A DNA stretch of 64,000 bases from Balneola sp. (GTDB taxonomy: Bacteria > Bacteroidota > Rhodothermia > Balneolales > Balneolaceae), in contig NZQV01000017.1 of the NCBI GenBank assembly GCA_002696035.1, positions 101,690 to 165,689 of the forward strand, read 5' to 3'. A program made the translations under genes and the position numbers. Within the stretch, counting starts at the first letter, position 1. Each line of letters begins with the position of its first letter. The notes beneath the pieces are model-generated. The model was not told the DNA's origin. It made no database searches and worked only from the letters and a program-made list of their open reading frames with translations. Below, in pieces: positions 25,729 through 36,164 of this stretch.

Positions 25729-27228
25729 TTACCGATCGTCAGCCCAGGTAATAGCTGCGTTTACGGCTCGTTGCCAGCCTTTGGTAAGCTCTTTTACTTT
25801 GGCAGGCTCCATTTCCTGATCAAATTGCTTATCCACTTTCCAGAGTTTTCGGATCTCTTCGATGTCATCCCAGTACCCAACGGCGAGACCGGCCAGGTAA
25901 GCAGCTCCGAGTGCGGTTGTTTCGGTTATCACGGGACGAATAACCGGCACATCTGCCAGCAGATCACTCTGGAATTGCATCAAGGTATCATTCACGGTTG
26001 CTCCGCCATCTACCCGGAGTTCTTTTACTTCAATGCCGGCATCGGCTTTCATGGCGTTCAACAGATCCATCACCTGATAGGCAATAGAATCCTGGGCAGC
26101 TCTGGCAAGGTGTGCGCGATTGGTTCCGCGGGTGATTCCCACCATGATTCCACGAGCGTGCTGCCTCCAATGAGGGGCTCCCAATCCGGCAAAAGCGGGC
26201 ACCAGATATACACCGTCCGAATCCTCTACTTTATTGGCAAAATATTCGATGTCTTTGGATTCCTGAATGATGCTCATCTCATCGCGCAGCCATTGTACCA
26301 CGGCTCCTCCGATAAAAACAGATCCTTCTAGCGCATATTCCGTTTTCCCATTGATCTTCCATGCCACGGTAGTCAGCAGGTTGTTCTCTGATTTCACAGG
26401 CTTCTCTCCCACATTCATCAGCATAAAACATCCGGTTCCATAGGTGTTTTTGACCATGCCGGGCTCAGTGCACATTTGTCCGAACAGGGCGGCTTGCTGG
26501 TCACCGGCAATTCCTGCGATCGGTACTTTGCTGGCAAAAAGGGTAGTCTTTGTTCGCCCGTACTCCTCACTCGACTGTTTCACTTCCGGAAGCATGTTTT
26601 TGGGGATGTCCATCAACTCCAGCAACTCTTCATCCCATTCCATTTTATTGATGTTGAAAAGCATAGTTCGGGAGGCATTGGTAACATCAGTGATGTGCAA
26701 TTCACCCTGGGTAAAATTCCAGATCAGCCACGAGTCAATAGTCCCAAAGGCAAGTTCCCCTTTTTCGGCTTTTTCGCGGGCTCCTTCTACATTATCCAGG
26801 ATCCATTTTACTTTGGTTCCGGAGAAATAGGAATCAACAACCAGCCCCGTTTTCTCTTTGATCATCTCAGCATGACCTTTTTCTTTGAGCTGATCACAAT
26901 ATTCGGAGGTACGGCGATCTTGCCATACAATAGCATTATAGATGGGCTTCCCTGATTCGCGATCCCAAACCACCGTGGTTTCCCGCTGATTGGTGATCCC
27001 AATGCCTGAAAGCGCTTTTCCGTTGATACCTGCTGAAGCCACGGCCTCGGCTGCAACTCCTGCCTGTGAAGACCAGATCTCCTGCGCATCATGTTCCACC
27101 CAACCGGGCTTCGGATATATCTGCCTGAATTCTTTCTGAGCCACGGATACGATCTCTCCCTTTTTATTGAAAAGCATCGCTCGTGAACTTGTGGTTCCCT
27201 GATCTAAGGCTAAAATAAATTGTTCCAT
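25729..27228 (-). CDS. glpK: Glycerol kinase
   Basis: Phosphorylates glycerol with ATP to sn-glycerol 3-phosphate in the cytoplasm. The 499-residue FGGY-family protein has [14 protein letters not shown] at the start (phosphate-binding loop), [12 protein letters not shown], the FGGY signature [13 protein letters not shown] and [10 protein letters not shown]. The C-terminal ATPase segment has [18 protein letters not shown] and [12 protein letters not shown]. Length is normal. It lies 19 bases after glpD, so the two are surely co-transcribed. Confidence 0.97.
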   Translation of the reverse strand: MEQFILALDQGTTSSRAMLFNKKGEIVSVAQKEFRQIYPKPGWVEHDAQEIWSSQAGVAAEAVASAGINGKALSGIGITNQRETTVVWDRESGKPIYNAIVWQDRRTSEYCDQLKEKGHAEMIKEKTGLVVDSYFSGTKVKWILDNVEGAREKAEKGELAFGTIDSWLIWNFTQGELHITDVTNASRTMLFNINKMEWDEELLELMDIPKNMLPEVKQSSEEYGRTKTTLFASKVPIAGIAGDQQAALFGQMCTEPGMVKNTYGTGCFMLMNVGEKPVKSENNLLTTVAWKINGKTEYALEGSVFIGGAVVQWLRDEMSIIQESKDIEYFANKVEDSDGVYLVPAFAGLGAPHWRQHARGIMVGITRGTNRAHLARAAQDSIAYQVMDLLNAMKADAGIEVKELRVDGGATVNDTLMQFQSDLLADVPVIRPVITETTALGAAYLAGLAVGYWDDIEEIRKLWKVDKQFDQEMEPAKVKELTKGWQRAVNAAITWADDR

Positions 27229-27247
27229 AACAACTCCGGTTGGTTCT

Positions 27248-28852
27248 TTAATTACTATTTATTGTTTCTAAAGCTTTCGGTGTGTACTCCTGCAACACGT
27301 ACCGGTTTGCAAGTGTAGTAAATTCTTTTATTTGATGGGATATCCATTCCTCATCATAACCCAGCTCGCCGGCCATCAGTTCAGCAACCGTTTCAGCCAT
27401 ATCCATGGCCACTCTGGCATCCAGGAATAATATCCGGATTCGCCGGGCCAGGAAATCTTCTACGGTTCGGGCCATTTCGTTGCGAGCGGCCCATATAACT
27501 TCTGCCGCAATATGTTCATGATCGGGGTGAAGTTTTTCTTTTAAGGATGAGTTTTCCTTAGCCATCTCCATGATGGCATCTCGATCAGAGCCGTAGAAAT
27601 ACAACGGATCATTATAATCTGTGCTTTCTTCAAATCCGTGAACTTTGAGTGATTCGCTGGTGGACTTCCGCCTCTCCATCCCTGCCACTTTCTCCGCTTT
27701 ATCAATAGTATCCTCACCCATCTTACGGAAAGTGGTCCATTTCCCACCGGTGATCGTGATCAATCCTGATTCCGAAACGATCAGCTTATGGCTTCTGGAA
27801 ATCTCCTTGGTCTTGGTATCACCTTCTTTAGGAGCGGCCAGTGGACGTAAACCTGCAAACACACTTCTCACATCAGCGCGGGTTGGTTTTTTAGCGAGAT
27901 ACTTTTGAGCGGTCTTCAATATGAATTCGATCTCCTCCTCTTTGGCCATCGGCTCCAGACTGTGTTCATCCAGTGGAGTATCGGTGGTACCTACCACAAC
28001 TTTGTTGTGCCACGGCACGGCAAACAGGACGCGGCCGTCATCGGTTTTTGGGATCATGATGGCATCTTCACCGGGCAGGAATTCCTTATCCAAAACCAGA
28101 TGCACACCCTGACTCGGCTTCACCATTTCCTTGTGCTCATCCTTATCCATCTTCATGATCTCATCCACAAAAACTCCTGTAGCGTTGATCACCGCTTTGC
28201 CCTTGAGCTCATATTCTTTTCCAGTCTCACGATCTACTGCCTTCACCCCAGAGATACTTTCGTTTTCTTTCAGTAATCCGGTGACCTCAAAATAGTTCAG
28301 TGCTACACCATCATTTTCATTTATGGTTTGAGCCAGATTGACGGAAAGGCGGGAATCATCAAATTGCCCATCGTGGTAGATAACTCCTCCACGAAGTCCT
28401 TTTTGTTCTATAGTAGGCAGACGGCGAATGGTTTCTTTTTTTGAAATGGGTTTCGATCGTCCCAAACTCAATTTCCCCGAAAGCAGATCATACATGGTGA
28501 GTCCGATCGTGTAGTAATATTTAGTCCACCATTTATAACCGGGAATGACAAAGATCTCGTTTTGAACCAGGTGAGGAGCATTTTTTTGAAGGAGTCCGCG
28601 CTCACGCAGTGCTTCCCGCACCAGCGCAATATCACCCTGTGCCAGATACCGGACTCCGCCATGCACCAACTTTGTACTGCGGCTTGATGTCCCCTTGGCA
28701 AAATCAGATTGCTCCAGCAACAGGGGCTTGTATCCACGACTCACCGCATCCAATGCCGCACCCAATCCCGTAGCCCCTCCTCCAATAATGATCACATCCC
28801 ATTTTCCTGACTGACTCTCTTCTACTTTTTGAAGTAATTTCTGTCGTTTCAT
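27248..28852 (-). CDS. glpD: Aerobic glycerol-3-phosphate dehydrogenase
   Basis: FAD enzyme that oxidises sn-glycerol 3-phosphate to dihydroxyacetone phosphate and feeds electrons into quinone at the membrane. The FAD-binding motif [17 protein letters not shown] is near residue 24, followed by [27 protein letters not shown] (substrate-site signature) and the C-terminal DAO_C domain. The frame extends to ATG 28867, but the second ATG at 28852 has AAGGTG placed six bases ahead and is preferred (534 residues). It is the promoter-proximal gene of glpD-glpK-glpF, divergent from the DeoR-type regulator. Confidence 0.96.
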   Translation of the reverse strand: MKRQKLLQKVEESQSGKWDVIIIGGGATGLGAALDAVSRGYKPLLLEQSDFAKGTSSRSTKLVHGGVRYLAQGDIALVREALRERGLLQKNAPHLVQNEIFVIPGYKWWTKYYYTIGLTMYDLLSGKLSLGRSKPISKKETIRRLPTIEQKGLRGGVIYHDGQFDDSRLSVNLAQTINENDGVALNYFEVTGLLKENESISGVKAVDRETGKEYELKGKAVINATGVFVDEIMKMDKDEHKEMVKPSQGVHLVLDKEFLPGEDAIMIPKTDDGRVLFAVPWHNKVVVGTTDTPLDEHSLEPMAKEEEIEFILKTAQKYLAKKPTRADVRSVFAGLRPLAAPKEGDTKTKEISRSHKLIVSESGLITITGGKWTTFRKMGEDTIDKAEKVAGMERRKSTSESLKVHGFEESTDYNDPLYFYGSDRDAIMEMAKENSSLKEKLHPDHEHIAAEVIWAARNEMARTVEDFLARRIRILFLDARVAMDMAETVAELMAGELGYDEEWISHQIKEFTTLANRYVLQEYTPKALETINSN

Positions 28853-29062
28853 GATATTCACCTTCATAGATGTTGTTTCATTTTATTCTGTTATTAATTT
28901 ATACAAAACAAATCGAAAGGCAAATTTTATAATTTCAAAATATTTCAAAACACCATTGCACGCTAAATGACTATCTATGAGGAGTTTAGGTCAGCAACAC
29001 CTAATCCTTTATGTGGGTCAGGCCTGCCTAATGAGTTTCACTTTGTTTCATATGTGTGCGTA

Positions 29063-29094
29063 TTTGTGCTATATCATCTTTGATGTTATATTTG
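29063..29094 (+). promoter_or_regulatory. Bacteroidota-type promoter of the glp regulator
   Basis: TTTG at 29063-29066, 20 bases, then TATATTTG at 29087-29094, a perfect TAnnTTTG. The start codon lies 22 bases further on. This is the same spacing as the tRNA-Phe promoter at 12287-12317. Confidence 0.7.
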
Positions 29095-29116
29095 AAACCA
29101 ACCAAAACAGCTTTTT

Positions 29117-29881
29117 ATGACAGTAACGGAACGACACGAAAAAATTCTTCAGGAACTGAAAGAAAACGGAAAGGTCAGTGTGCAAGAGTTAAGCAATGAG
29201 CTTGACGTATCTGAAGTAACCATCAGAAAAGATCTTCGGGTACTGGAGGATAAAGGCTTGCTTTTCAGAACGCATGGAGGAGCCACGCAAAGTAATCCCT
29301 ACACCAGCGACCGGCCGGTTTCGGAAAAAGAAAAGATCCAGGCCGAAGAAAAGAATGCGATAGCAAATGAAGCAATCAAGCTTATTGGTGATAATGACTC
29401 CATTATTCTGGCTTCAGGAACTACCATACTTGCAGTGGCTCGGAAAATTCACCCCGAAAAAAGACTGAATGTGATTACCTCTGCACTTAACGTGTCGCTG
29501 GAATTATCGCAGCATGAGAATGTGGAAGTGTTACAGCTGGGCGGGCAACTCCGGCAAAGCTCAACTTCTGTGGTAGGTCCGTATGCCGAGCAGTTTATGG
29601 AAGGCATTACCTGTGGCATCTTGTTTTTGGGTGTGGATGGCATCGACCTTGATCACGGACTCACCACTTCGAACCTGATGGAAGCCAGCCTGAACCAGAA
29701 ATTCATTGACGTTGCTCAATACACGGTGGTGGTAGCAGATCATACCAAATTCGGAAAGCGGGGATTCAGCCGTATTTGCAGCCTCGATAAAGTCCAGCAC
29801 ATTATCACCGACGATGGCATTGCACCGGAACTGATCAATAAACTGGAAGAAGCCGGTGTACAAGTGACCGTTGCCAAATAA
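29117..29881 (+). CDS. DeoR/GlpR-family transcriptional regulator
   Basis: A 254-residue repressor. The N-terminal winged helix reads RHEKILQELKENGKVSVQELS followed by LDVSEVTIRKDLRVLEDKGL (recognition helix), and the family signature RTHGGA is at about 54-59. The C-terminal DeoR sensor domain carries NDSIILASGTTILAVAR (sugar-phosphate binding loop), VITSALNVSLELS and FLGVDGIDLDHGLTT. Its place divergent from glpD-glpK-glpF makes it the likely glycerol-3-phosphate-responsive repressor of that operon. It is followed by a bidirectional terminator. Confidence 0.9.
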   Translation: MTVTERHEKILQELKENGKVSVQELSNELDVSEVTIRKDLRVLEDKGLLFRTHGGATQSNPYTSDRPVSEKEKIQAEEKNAIANEAIKLIGDNDSIILASGTTILAVARKIHPEKRLNVITSALNVSLELSQHENVEVLQLGGQLRQSSTSVVGPYAEQFMEGITCGILFLGVDGIDLDHGLTTSNLMEASLNQKFIDVAQYTVVVADHTKFGKRGFSRICSLDKVQHIITDDGIAPELINKLEEAGVQVTVAK

Positions 29882-29912
29882 AAAAGGGAACCACTTCAGC
29901 TCCCTTTTATCT
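29879..29912. terminator. Bidirectional terminator between the glp regulator and the convergent gene
   Basis: AAAAGGGA and TCCCTTTT form an 8-bp stem with flanking A and T runs on the two sides, so it can act for both convergent genes. It overlaps the regulator's stop codon. Confidence 0.75.
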
Positions 29913-29932
29913 ATAACATCCTGTCTCGGATC

Positions 29933-30668
29933 CTAAAATCCTTTTGCGAATCCGGCTCCTATAAAAGTAATTTCGTTTTCGGTGTCATAGCCGATATTTG
30001 CATCAAGCTGAACACCGCTGTTTAACCCAAAAGTAATACCGCCCTCTATCCAGTGTTGCTCAAAATTGCCGTAATATCGTCCTGCATATCCAAAATAGCC
30101 GCCAACATTATCGGAAATGGTAAAGCCCGGGGTCACCGTAAACAGCCAGTGGTCCTCAAGATCACCAACACCTAAAGTGTATCCCAGATTTGACGAAAAG
30201 CTCAGGGTTTCATGAAACGCATAATCCGCAAGCAGACCAATGGAAGGCACCACTTCATTGCTTGTGAACTCATCAGATCCAACAGGTAAGCTTATTTCCG
30301 CCAGGGCCGAAAGATCTATTTTACTTTCATTTGAAAGCAGCTTGTATTTCGCCCCAATGCCCATATCCTGAAAGCCTGTAACCGTTCTGCTGCCACCGAG
30401 CAATTCCTGGTCAAAAGACGTATAAGATCCTAAAAGAGCTCTCACTTCAAATTGCTCAGTCAATCCATATCTGAGTAGCAGCTGACCAATATCAAACTGT
30501 TGATTGAAATCTGTATTACTGAATTGAATTCCGCCCTCAAGCCCAAGCATGTTTTGTGGCGTGATGGAAGAGCCGGTTCCAGCCGGGACGATCCGGGGAA
30601 TATGATTGAGCCTGCACAAACTGAAATCCAAAAATCAAGAGGACGGTAAACGATAATATCTTTTTCAT
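29933..30668 (-). pseudogene. Outer-membrane beta-barrel protein (phenol MetA-degradation-like), frameshifted
   Basis: The 232-codon frame starting at 30631 lacks a plausible start. In another frame an ATG at 30666-30668 opens a clean signal peptide, MKKILSFTVLLIFGF then VQAQ, followed by SYSPDRPG. The expected continuation is DRPG then GTGSSITPQN, and exactly that GTGSSITPQN is in the downstream frame, so one extra base (near 30581) separates the two parts. The rest is a transporter-like barrel: repeated amphipathic strands, LSALAEISLPVGSDEFTS, YRNF-like YYGNFEQHWIEGG, and a C-terminal Phe. Either the gene is inactivated or there is a sequencing error. Its expected product is an outer-membrane protein of about 245 residues of the PF13557-like group. 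Confidence 0.8.
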
Positions 30669-30786
30669 AGGATTGAATTTATTGCGGTTGATTAGAACCA
30701 AATGTACAGAAATGAGCTTTAAATCCGTAGTTATTAACCACGAATTATGCTTACGGTTTTCACACCAAACTGCCTATCTTTTAGCC

Positions 30787-32160
30787 ATGACAGACATCAA
30801 CCAAAAACCACCTATCGCTGCTATTGCCACTCCGGTTGGGGAAGGCGGAATTGCCGTTATTCGTGTTTCCGGAAAGGATGCGATCGCCACAGTGGAGCAG
30901 GCCTTTAAAGGCAAAGACCTCACCCAGCAAAATTCCCATACCGTTCATTTTGGTAAGATCATGAACAAGGACGGACTCCCGGTGGATGAAGTGTTGGTGA
31001 CGCTCTTTCATTCTCCACGATCTTATACCGGCGAGGAAACAGTGGAGATCTCTTGTCATGGTGGAGTATTAGTTACCCAATCGGTACTGGAAACCATTTT
31101 AGCGCTTGGGGCGAAGTCAGCTGAACCGGGTGAATTTACGCAGCGAGCCTTCCTTAATGGGAAACTGGACCTGGATCAGGCCGAAGCCGTTGCGGATCTC
31201 ATTCACGCCAAAAGCTCCAAAGCGGTGGATGCGGCGCACCAACAATTGGAAGGTCGACTGGGCGAGCACATCAAGAAATTCCGTCAACAGATCATCGATG
31301 CCACGGCGATGGTGGAACTGGAACTGGATTTTATTGAGGAGGATGTGGAGTTCGCCAACAAGGAACAGCTCCAAAAACTCCTTGAAGAGCTGGATACAGA
31401 GATCACCGAATTGCTGGAAACCTATGAAACGGGTCGACTGGTAAAAGATGGCGTGAAGACGGTTTTGATCGGCCGCCCCAATGCTGGCAAGTCTACTTTA
31501 TTGAATACGCTGGTGGGCAGCGATCGTGCCATCGTAACCGAAATTGCCGGCACCACCCGCGACACCATCGATGCCGACTGGAGTTATGATGGACTCCTCT
31601 TCAAACTCATTGACACGGCCGGATTGCGGGAAACCGAAGATGTTATAGAGGCCGAAGGTGTAAAACGCTCCCAAAAAGCTTTTGAACAGGCCGACCTGGT
31701 GATCTACCTGAAAGATCTCTCTCAGCCTTTTTCTGAAGTAGAGCGAAAAGAGATCGCCGATTTTCAATCGCGTGCTAAAGATACGCCTTTTATCCTGATC
31801 GGAACGAAAGCAGATATTGAAACGGATGAGGAGTGGCGCACGGAATTTGACCTGAAGATCTCAGCTTTGGAAGGTGAGAAGATCAAAGAATTGAAACAGC
31901 TGCTAAAAGACCGTGCTCTGGAAAACAAACATTATGATGCCTCCAGCCTGCTCGTTACTTCTACCCGCCACCGCGATGCCCTTCAGAAGACACAGGAGCA
32001 CGTCCGATCTGCCCTGCGTGCTTTAGGCCAAAATATGACCGGGGATTTTCTCTCCATAGATCTGCGAGCCGCTTTGAAAGAACTGGGAACTATTACCGGG
32101 GAGATCACTAATGAAGATGTTCTCGATAGCATTTTCTCTCGGTTTTGCATCGGGAAATAG
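30787..32160 (+). CDS. mnmE: tRNA uridine-5-carboxymethylaminomethyl GTPase MnmE
   Basis: With MnmG, installs the cmnm5 group on wobble uridine of some tRNAs. The 457-residue protein has the N-terminal folate-binding domain (IAAIATPVGEGGIAVIRVSG), then the GTPase G1 GRPNAGKST, G2/G3 TRDTIDADW and DTAGLRETED, G4 GTKAD, and the C-terminal CIGK motif with the catalytic Cys. The frame extends to 30673, but the ATG at 30787 fits the family start (MTDINQKPPIAAIATPVGEG); the 38 extra residues do not. It stands alone. Confidence 0.97.
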   Translation: MTDINQKPPIAAIATPVGEGGIAVIRVSGKDAIATVEQAFKGKDLTQQNSHTVHFGKIMNKDGLPVDEVLVTLFHSPRSYTGEETVEISCHGGVLVTQSVLETILALGAKSAEPGEFTQRAFLNGKLDLDQAEAVADLIHAKSSKAVDAAHQQLEGRLGEHIKKFRQQIIDATAMVELELDFIEEDVEFANKEQLQKLLEELDTEITELLETYETGRLVKDGVKTVLIGRPNAGKSTLLNTLVGSDRAIVTEIAGTTRDTIDADWSYDGLLFKLIDTAGLRETEDVIEAEGVKRSQKAFEQADLVIYLKDLSQPFSEVERKEIADFQSRAKDTPFILIGTKADIETDEEWRTEFDLKISALEGEKIKELKQLLKDRALENKHYDASSLLVTSTRHRDALQKTQEHVRSALRALGQNMTGDFLSIDLRAALKELGTITGEITNEDVLDSIFSRFCIGK

Positions 32161-32220
32161 ATTGTAATTCGTTCACTGTTTCTGACTGTCCTCCCCGTAA
32201 GTAACAGCGAGCTGTTCTTG

Positions 32221-32333
32221 CTGTCCCTCCAAAGGGACACAGGGTTCTTGTCTTTAAGGGAATATAGTCCTCAATCAAACATTATAATTCATAGCTAAAT
32301 CCTGTCCCTCTTTGGAGAGAGAGGATTTAGCTA
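32221..32333. repeat. Family 3 inverted repeat, copy 1
   Basis: The left end is CTGTCCCTCCAAAGGGACA with AGGGTTCTTG after it; the right end is CTCTTTGGAGAGAGAGGATT. The same blocks in the same order are at 57500-57621. The ends can pair through GTCCCTC...and GAGGGAC-like arms. Confidence 0.7.
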
Positions 32334-32385
32334 TGTCCCGAATGCTCGGGAAGAGAGGGCCGTGTTTGAAAGCGCAAGTTATCCC

Positions 32386-33630
32386 TTACTCATATCTGAG
32401 CGATTCCACCGGATCTACTTTGGCTGCTTTGATGGCCGGGAAAACTCCGGCAAGCAGGCCGATCAATCCTAAAACACCAACCGTCAGGATTACGGCTACC
32501 TGAGAGATCTCAGGATTTCCAAGAAAATCGCCTGCACCGCCTTCCAGGTTCAGGGCCCGGACTCCATATACAATGCCACTTGAGATCAGGATTCCTATGC
32601 CGCCCCCTAAAAAGGAGATGAACAGGGATTCAAATATGAACTGTGTGATGATGTGCACTCTTCTTGCTCCCACGGCGATCTTCAACCCAATTTCACGGGT
32701 CCGTTCTTTCACTACCACAAACATGATGTTTGCCACACCAACTCCGGCTATCATCAGGGTGAAAAAACCTACGGTGAACAGAAACATTTCCAGCCCCAGG
32801 GATACTTTTCGATTCATTTCTTCTTGCTCTATAAAATCCCACATGGGCATTGCTTGCTCGTCGGCCGGATCAAAATTGTATTTAGCGGACATGATCTTCG
32901 TAATACCGGCTTTGATGTCTTCCTGAAGTGAAGGATCATCGGGGCGAATGAGCATGGAGCCTATATTTCGATAACCGTACATATTTCTGAACGTTGTATG
33001 TGGGATGATGGCACGATCCGCATCCGGACCGTTATTCATAGATGTCTGCATTTTCGGCTTCATCACCCCAACTACGGTAAATGGAGTGTTGTCGAGCATC
33101 ACCTGCTGTCCAACCGGATCTTCGTCCCCAAAAAGACGCACTGCGATCTCATCTCCCAGAAAAAGTACTCTGCGCATTTCATCTACATCTCGCTCATTGA
33201 TGAATCGTCCACCGGCTGCCGGATACATGGTACGCATGATCTCGAAATCGGGGTTCACCCCTTCCATATAGGTGTTTGTAGTGACGTCTTCGGTTTTTAG
33301 CTGAGCTCCCCAACGTCCATATTGTGGACTTGAATACTGTATGCCCGGAACAGCTTTTTGAAGCAGATCCACATCTTCTTCGGTAAATGAAATTCGGCGC
33401 CCAATACCAAGCCCCTCATAATTCACGCTGGTTTGACCGCCGTAAACGATGATCACCTGATTTCCGGCTCCTAGCATTCCTTTTGTCATGCTTGTTCCGA
33501 GTCCCTTACCGAAGGCCAGTAGCAGGACCACGGAAAGCGTCCCCCAGGCAATGGCTGTCAGAGTGAGAAAAGAACGAAGCTTTTGCTTGGCCAGATCAGA
33601 GAAAAATTCGGTAAATAATGTTCGCCACAT
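32386..33630 (-). CDS. MacB-type ABC transporter permease, copy 2 of a tandem pair
   Basis: A 414-residue membrane protein of the MacB/FtsX class without an ATPase domain. There is one N-terminal TM helix (LRSFLTLTAIAWGTLSVVLLL), a long periplasmic MacB_PCD domain (about 45-280), then three C-terminal TM helices with the FtsX pattern (VGVANIMFVVVKERTREIGLKIAVGARR, in pieces). It lies 22 bases downstream of a paralogous permease and, with it and the HlyD-type protein, forms a three-gene operon. The two permeases could make a heterodimer. Confidence 0.93.
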   Translation of the reverse strand: MWRTLFTEFFSDLAKQKLRSFLTLTAIAWGTLSVVLLLAFGKGLGTSMTKGMLGAGNQVIIVYGGQTSVNYEGLGIGRRISFTEEDVDLLQKAVPGIQYSSPQYGRWGAQLKTEDVTTNTYMEGVNPDFEIMRTMYPAAGGRFINERDVDEMRRVLFLGDEIAVRLFGDEDPVGQQVMLDNTPFTVVGVMKPKMQTSMNNGPDADRAIIPHTTFRNMYGYRNIGSMLIRPDDPSLQEDIKAGITKIMSAKYNFDPADEQAMPMWDFIEQEEMNRKVSLGLEMFLFTVGFFTLMIAGVGVANIMFVVVKERTREIGLKIAVGARRVHIITQFIFESLFISFLGGGIGILISSGIVYGVRALNLEGGAGDFLGNPEISQVAVILTVGVLGLIGLLAGVFPAIKAAKVDPVESLRYE

Positions 33631-33652
33631 ATGTTCAAATTTGATGATTCAA

Positions 33653-34882
33653 TTATTTTCGTAAACACTCTACGACATCGAGCCGAGAGGCGCGCCACGC
33701 CGGTAAAAATCCGGAGGCCAGCCCCACAAAACCGAGTACCGCAAAGGCGATCAGTCCTACTTCGGGAGAGAAATACGGGGTACCTACAAACTCTTTGATC
33801 GGTATATCTTGCATCAGCTCCACCAAAACCCACCCGATGAGATAACCGGCCGATGCCCCTATCCCAATGATCATGAAGGTTTCCAGGAAGAACTGGATCA
33901 TGATATGATGCCGGCGGGCTCCCGTAGCCCTGCGGATACCGATCTCTTTCATGCGTTCCTGCACTACTACGAACATGATATTTGCCACGCCGATACCTCC
34001 TACTGCCAGTGTAAAAAATCCGATCAGCCCCAAAAATCCGTTTATACCTAAAAACATGACGTTGATAAAAGACCAGAATTCATTGGTATCCCAGATACCG
34101 ATCGCGTCTTTATCGGCAGGATCAAAGCGGTGTTTTTTGCCCATTACTTCATACACCTGATCCTGGATTGATTGGGCAAGCGCCGGGTCTGTGGGGGTGT
34201 ACAAAATATTATTGATAATGTCGGTGCCCATCATTGCCGAAAAAGTGGAAGCCGGGATAAAAGCACGGTCTTGATCGCGCTGATTGTAGGATGAGTTCTG
34301 TATCTTCTCCTGCATCACCCCAATAACGGTGAACGGTGTATTGGAGACCATAACTTGTCTGCCAACCGGATCTTCGTCCCCAAAAATATTTTCCGCTAGT
34401 TTATTTCCCAGAAAGATCACTCTTCTTCGTTCGTCCAGGTCTCGCTGATTCAGCCACCGTCCGCCGGGCTGTTGAAATACATTCCGCAATTCCTGATAGA
34501 CCGGATACACTCCTCCAACCGATGAATTCCGGCGTTTTTCTCCATTGGATACCACCAGACTTCGGCTATACTCAGGAGTTGCCACATCGATATTTGGAAT
34601 CTGATCTTCCAGGATTTGAGCATCTGCTTCACGATATCGAACAGGACGCCCTATGCCGTAGCCTTCAAACGGTTTGGTGGTTTGGCCTCCAAACATGATA
34701 GCGATCTGATCTCCCATCCCCCGCATATTCAGCACGGTTTGATCGCGGAAGCCCATCCCAAAAGCCAGCAGTAAGATCAGCGTTGCAGTTCCCCACATGA
34801 TCCCAAAGATGGTAAGGAAGCTTCGCAAGCGCTGCTGATTCAGATTTTGAAATAATTCTTTTATTAAAGCTGATGGTGACAT
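33653..34882 (-). CDS. MacB-type ABC transporter permease, copy 1 of a tandem pair
   Basis: A 409-residue permease with the same plan as its neighbour: TM helix at 19-41 (SFLTIFGIMWGTATLILLL), MacB_PCD periplasmic domain, and three C-terminal helices with VGGIGVANIMFVVVQERMKEIG and IRRATGARR. The two permeases share many patches (NTPFTVIGVM and GDEDPVGRQVM) and so arose by duplication. The gap to the HlyD gene upstream is 22 bases. Confidence 0.93.
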   Translation of the reverse strand: MSPSALIKELFQNLNQQRLRSFLTIFGIMWGTATLILLLAFGMGFRDQTVLNMRGMGDQIAIMFGGQTTKPFEGYGIGRPVRYREADAQILEDQIPNIDVATPEYSRSLVVSNGEKRRNSSVGGVYPVYQELRNVFQQPGGRWLNQRDLDERRRVIFLGNKLAENIFGDEDPVGRQVMVSNTPFTVIGVMQEKIQNSSYNQRDQDRAFIPASTFSAMMGTDIINNILYTPTDPALAQSIQDQVYEVMGKKHRFDPADKDAIGIWDTNEFWSFINVMFLGINGFLGLIGFFTLAVGGIGVANIMFVVVQERMKEIGIRRATGARRHHIMIQFFLETFMIIGIGASAGYLIGWVLVELMQDIPIKEFVGTPYFSPEVGLIAFAVLGFVGLASGFLPAWRASRLDVVECLRK

Positions 34883-34904
34883 CCCGAACCTCTATTGATG
34901 AATA

Positions 34905-36026
34905 CTATCTGACTGTGAGCGTTTTAACGGGGCGCTCCAGAACTTTATCGCCTTCACGGAGCCCTTCAAGTACGGCCACGGTGATGGCGTCACTCATTCC
35001 GATCTGAATCTCGATCTCGGTTCGGCTGCCCGGTTCTTTTCCCGGAATATCCACAAACGCCTTACCGTCTCTCATGGTAACGACGCGTTCGGGAATGGTC
35101 AGCGTGTTTTCCATTTTTTCGATGATGATATCGGCATTGGCAGAATAACCGGCTCGCAACACGGCTCCTTTTGTGTCAGTGATCTTGATCTCAACAGGAA
35201 ATACAGTGGCGTTGTCCTGCTCCTGTGCCTTTAGCGAAATATGCGCCACTTCACCTCTGATGGTATCGGAAGGAAGGGCTCCGATCTTGATATCAACTGG
35301 CATACCTATTACCACTTTCCCGATATCAATTTCATCTACCGTACCTTTGAAAAGGAGATTATCCATTGCTGCGATGGTCATCAAAGGGGTTCCGGCCTGG
35401 TAGGAGGTTAGCGGAACAACCGGTTCTCCGACATCAACGAGTTCTTCAAGAATATATCCGTCAATAGGTGCACGAATCACAGATTCGATCAGAACATCTC
35501 CCATCTTGATGCGGCCCGACTCAAGCAGTTCCAGTCGTTCTTGTGCAATTTGCTTTCTCACCAGAACATCACTGTGACGTTCCTTAAGCTGATCGTAATC
35601 CTGCTGAGCTACTAATTTTCGCTCCATCAGCTGGTCCATTCTGTTTAGCTCTTTTTGGAGATTCTCTTCCTCGATCTCGATACGCTCTAAGCTCCTTTTG
35701 GCTTCTGCCAGCTCCAATGGTGTAGGATCCGGACTGACCTCGATCAGCGGATCTCCTTTTCTCACATAATCTCCGGCCTCAGCATACAGCTTACTCACCA
35801 CTCCCGATAATTTTGATTTCACTGCAATTTCATTTTCCGGTTCAATAGTGCCAACGGCGAGTGCCTTTTCAACGATGGTTCCTATCTCCGCCTTTACGTG
35901 AGGCTCCTCTTGTTCACCAGTCTTTTCGGTGTTGTTACTGTAGACGAAATAAGATCCGCCGCCGCCTAACACAACGATAACTATGGTTACTATCCAGATC
36001 AGTTTTGTTCTTTTTTGTTTTGCCAT
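34905..36026 (-). CDS. HlyD/MacA-type periplasmic efflux adaptor
   Basis: A 373-residue membrane-fusion protein that links an inner-membrane transporter to an outer-membrane channel. One N-terminal TM helix (LIWIVTIVIVVLGGGGSYFVY), a lipoyl-type beta domain (GTIEPENEIAVKSKLSGVVSKLY and SVIRAPIDGYILEELVDVGE halves), and a coiled-coil hairpin between them (about residues 108-165, LAEAKRSLERIEIEEENLQKE...LMERKLVAQQDYDQL). It is the first gene of the operon with the two MacB-type permeases. The ATP-binding subunit needed by such a complex is not in this operon. Confidence 0.92.
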   Translation of the reverse strand: MAKQKRTKLIWIVTIVIVVLGGGGSYFVYSNNTEKTGEQEEPHVKAEIGTIVEKALAVGTIEPENEIAVKSKLSGVVSKLYAEAGDYVRKGDPLIEVSPDPTPLELAEAKRSLERIEIEEENLQKELNRMDQLMERKLVAQQDYDQLKERHSDVLVRKQIAQERLELLESGRIKMGDVLIESVIRAPIDGYILEELVDVGEPVVPLTSYQAGTPLMTIAAMDNLLFKGTVDEIDIGKVVIGMPVDIKIGALPSDTIRGEVAHISLKAQEQDNATVFPVEIKITDTKGAVLRAGYSANADIIIEKMENTLTIPERVVTMRDGKAFVDIPGKEPGSRTEIEIQIGMSDAITVAVLEGLREGDKVLERPVKTLTVR

Positions 36027-36164
36027 GATTGTATTGTGAAAATGAATTGGTTTTGAGAGCCTCTACGCGTTCACCTTCAAATTGTTTCTGATCTTTTGTT
36101 ACTGACTTTAACTTCATTTCCATCAAACACCTTCTTAACACCTCTGTGGCGTGACTTTCAACCA

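Noticed and set aside
30673..30786. Longer MnmE start at 30673
   Set aside because: The 38 extra residues do not match MnmE N-termini, and the ATG at 30787 lies at the family start.
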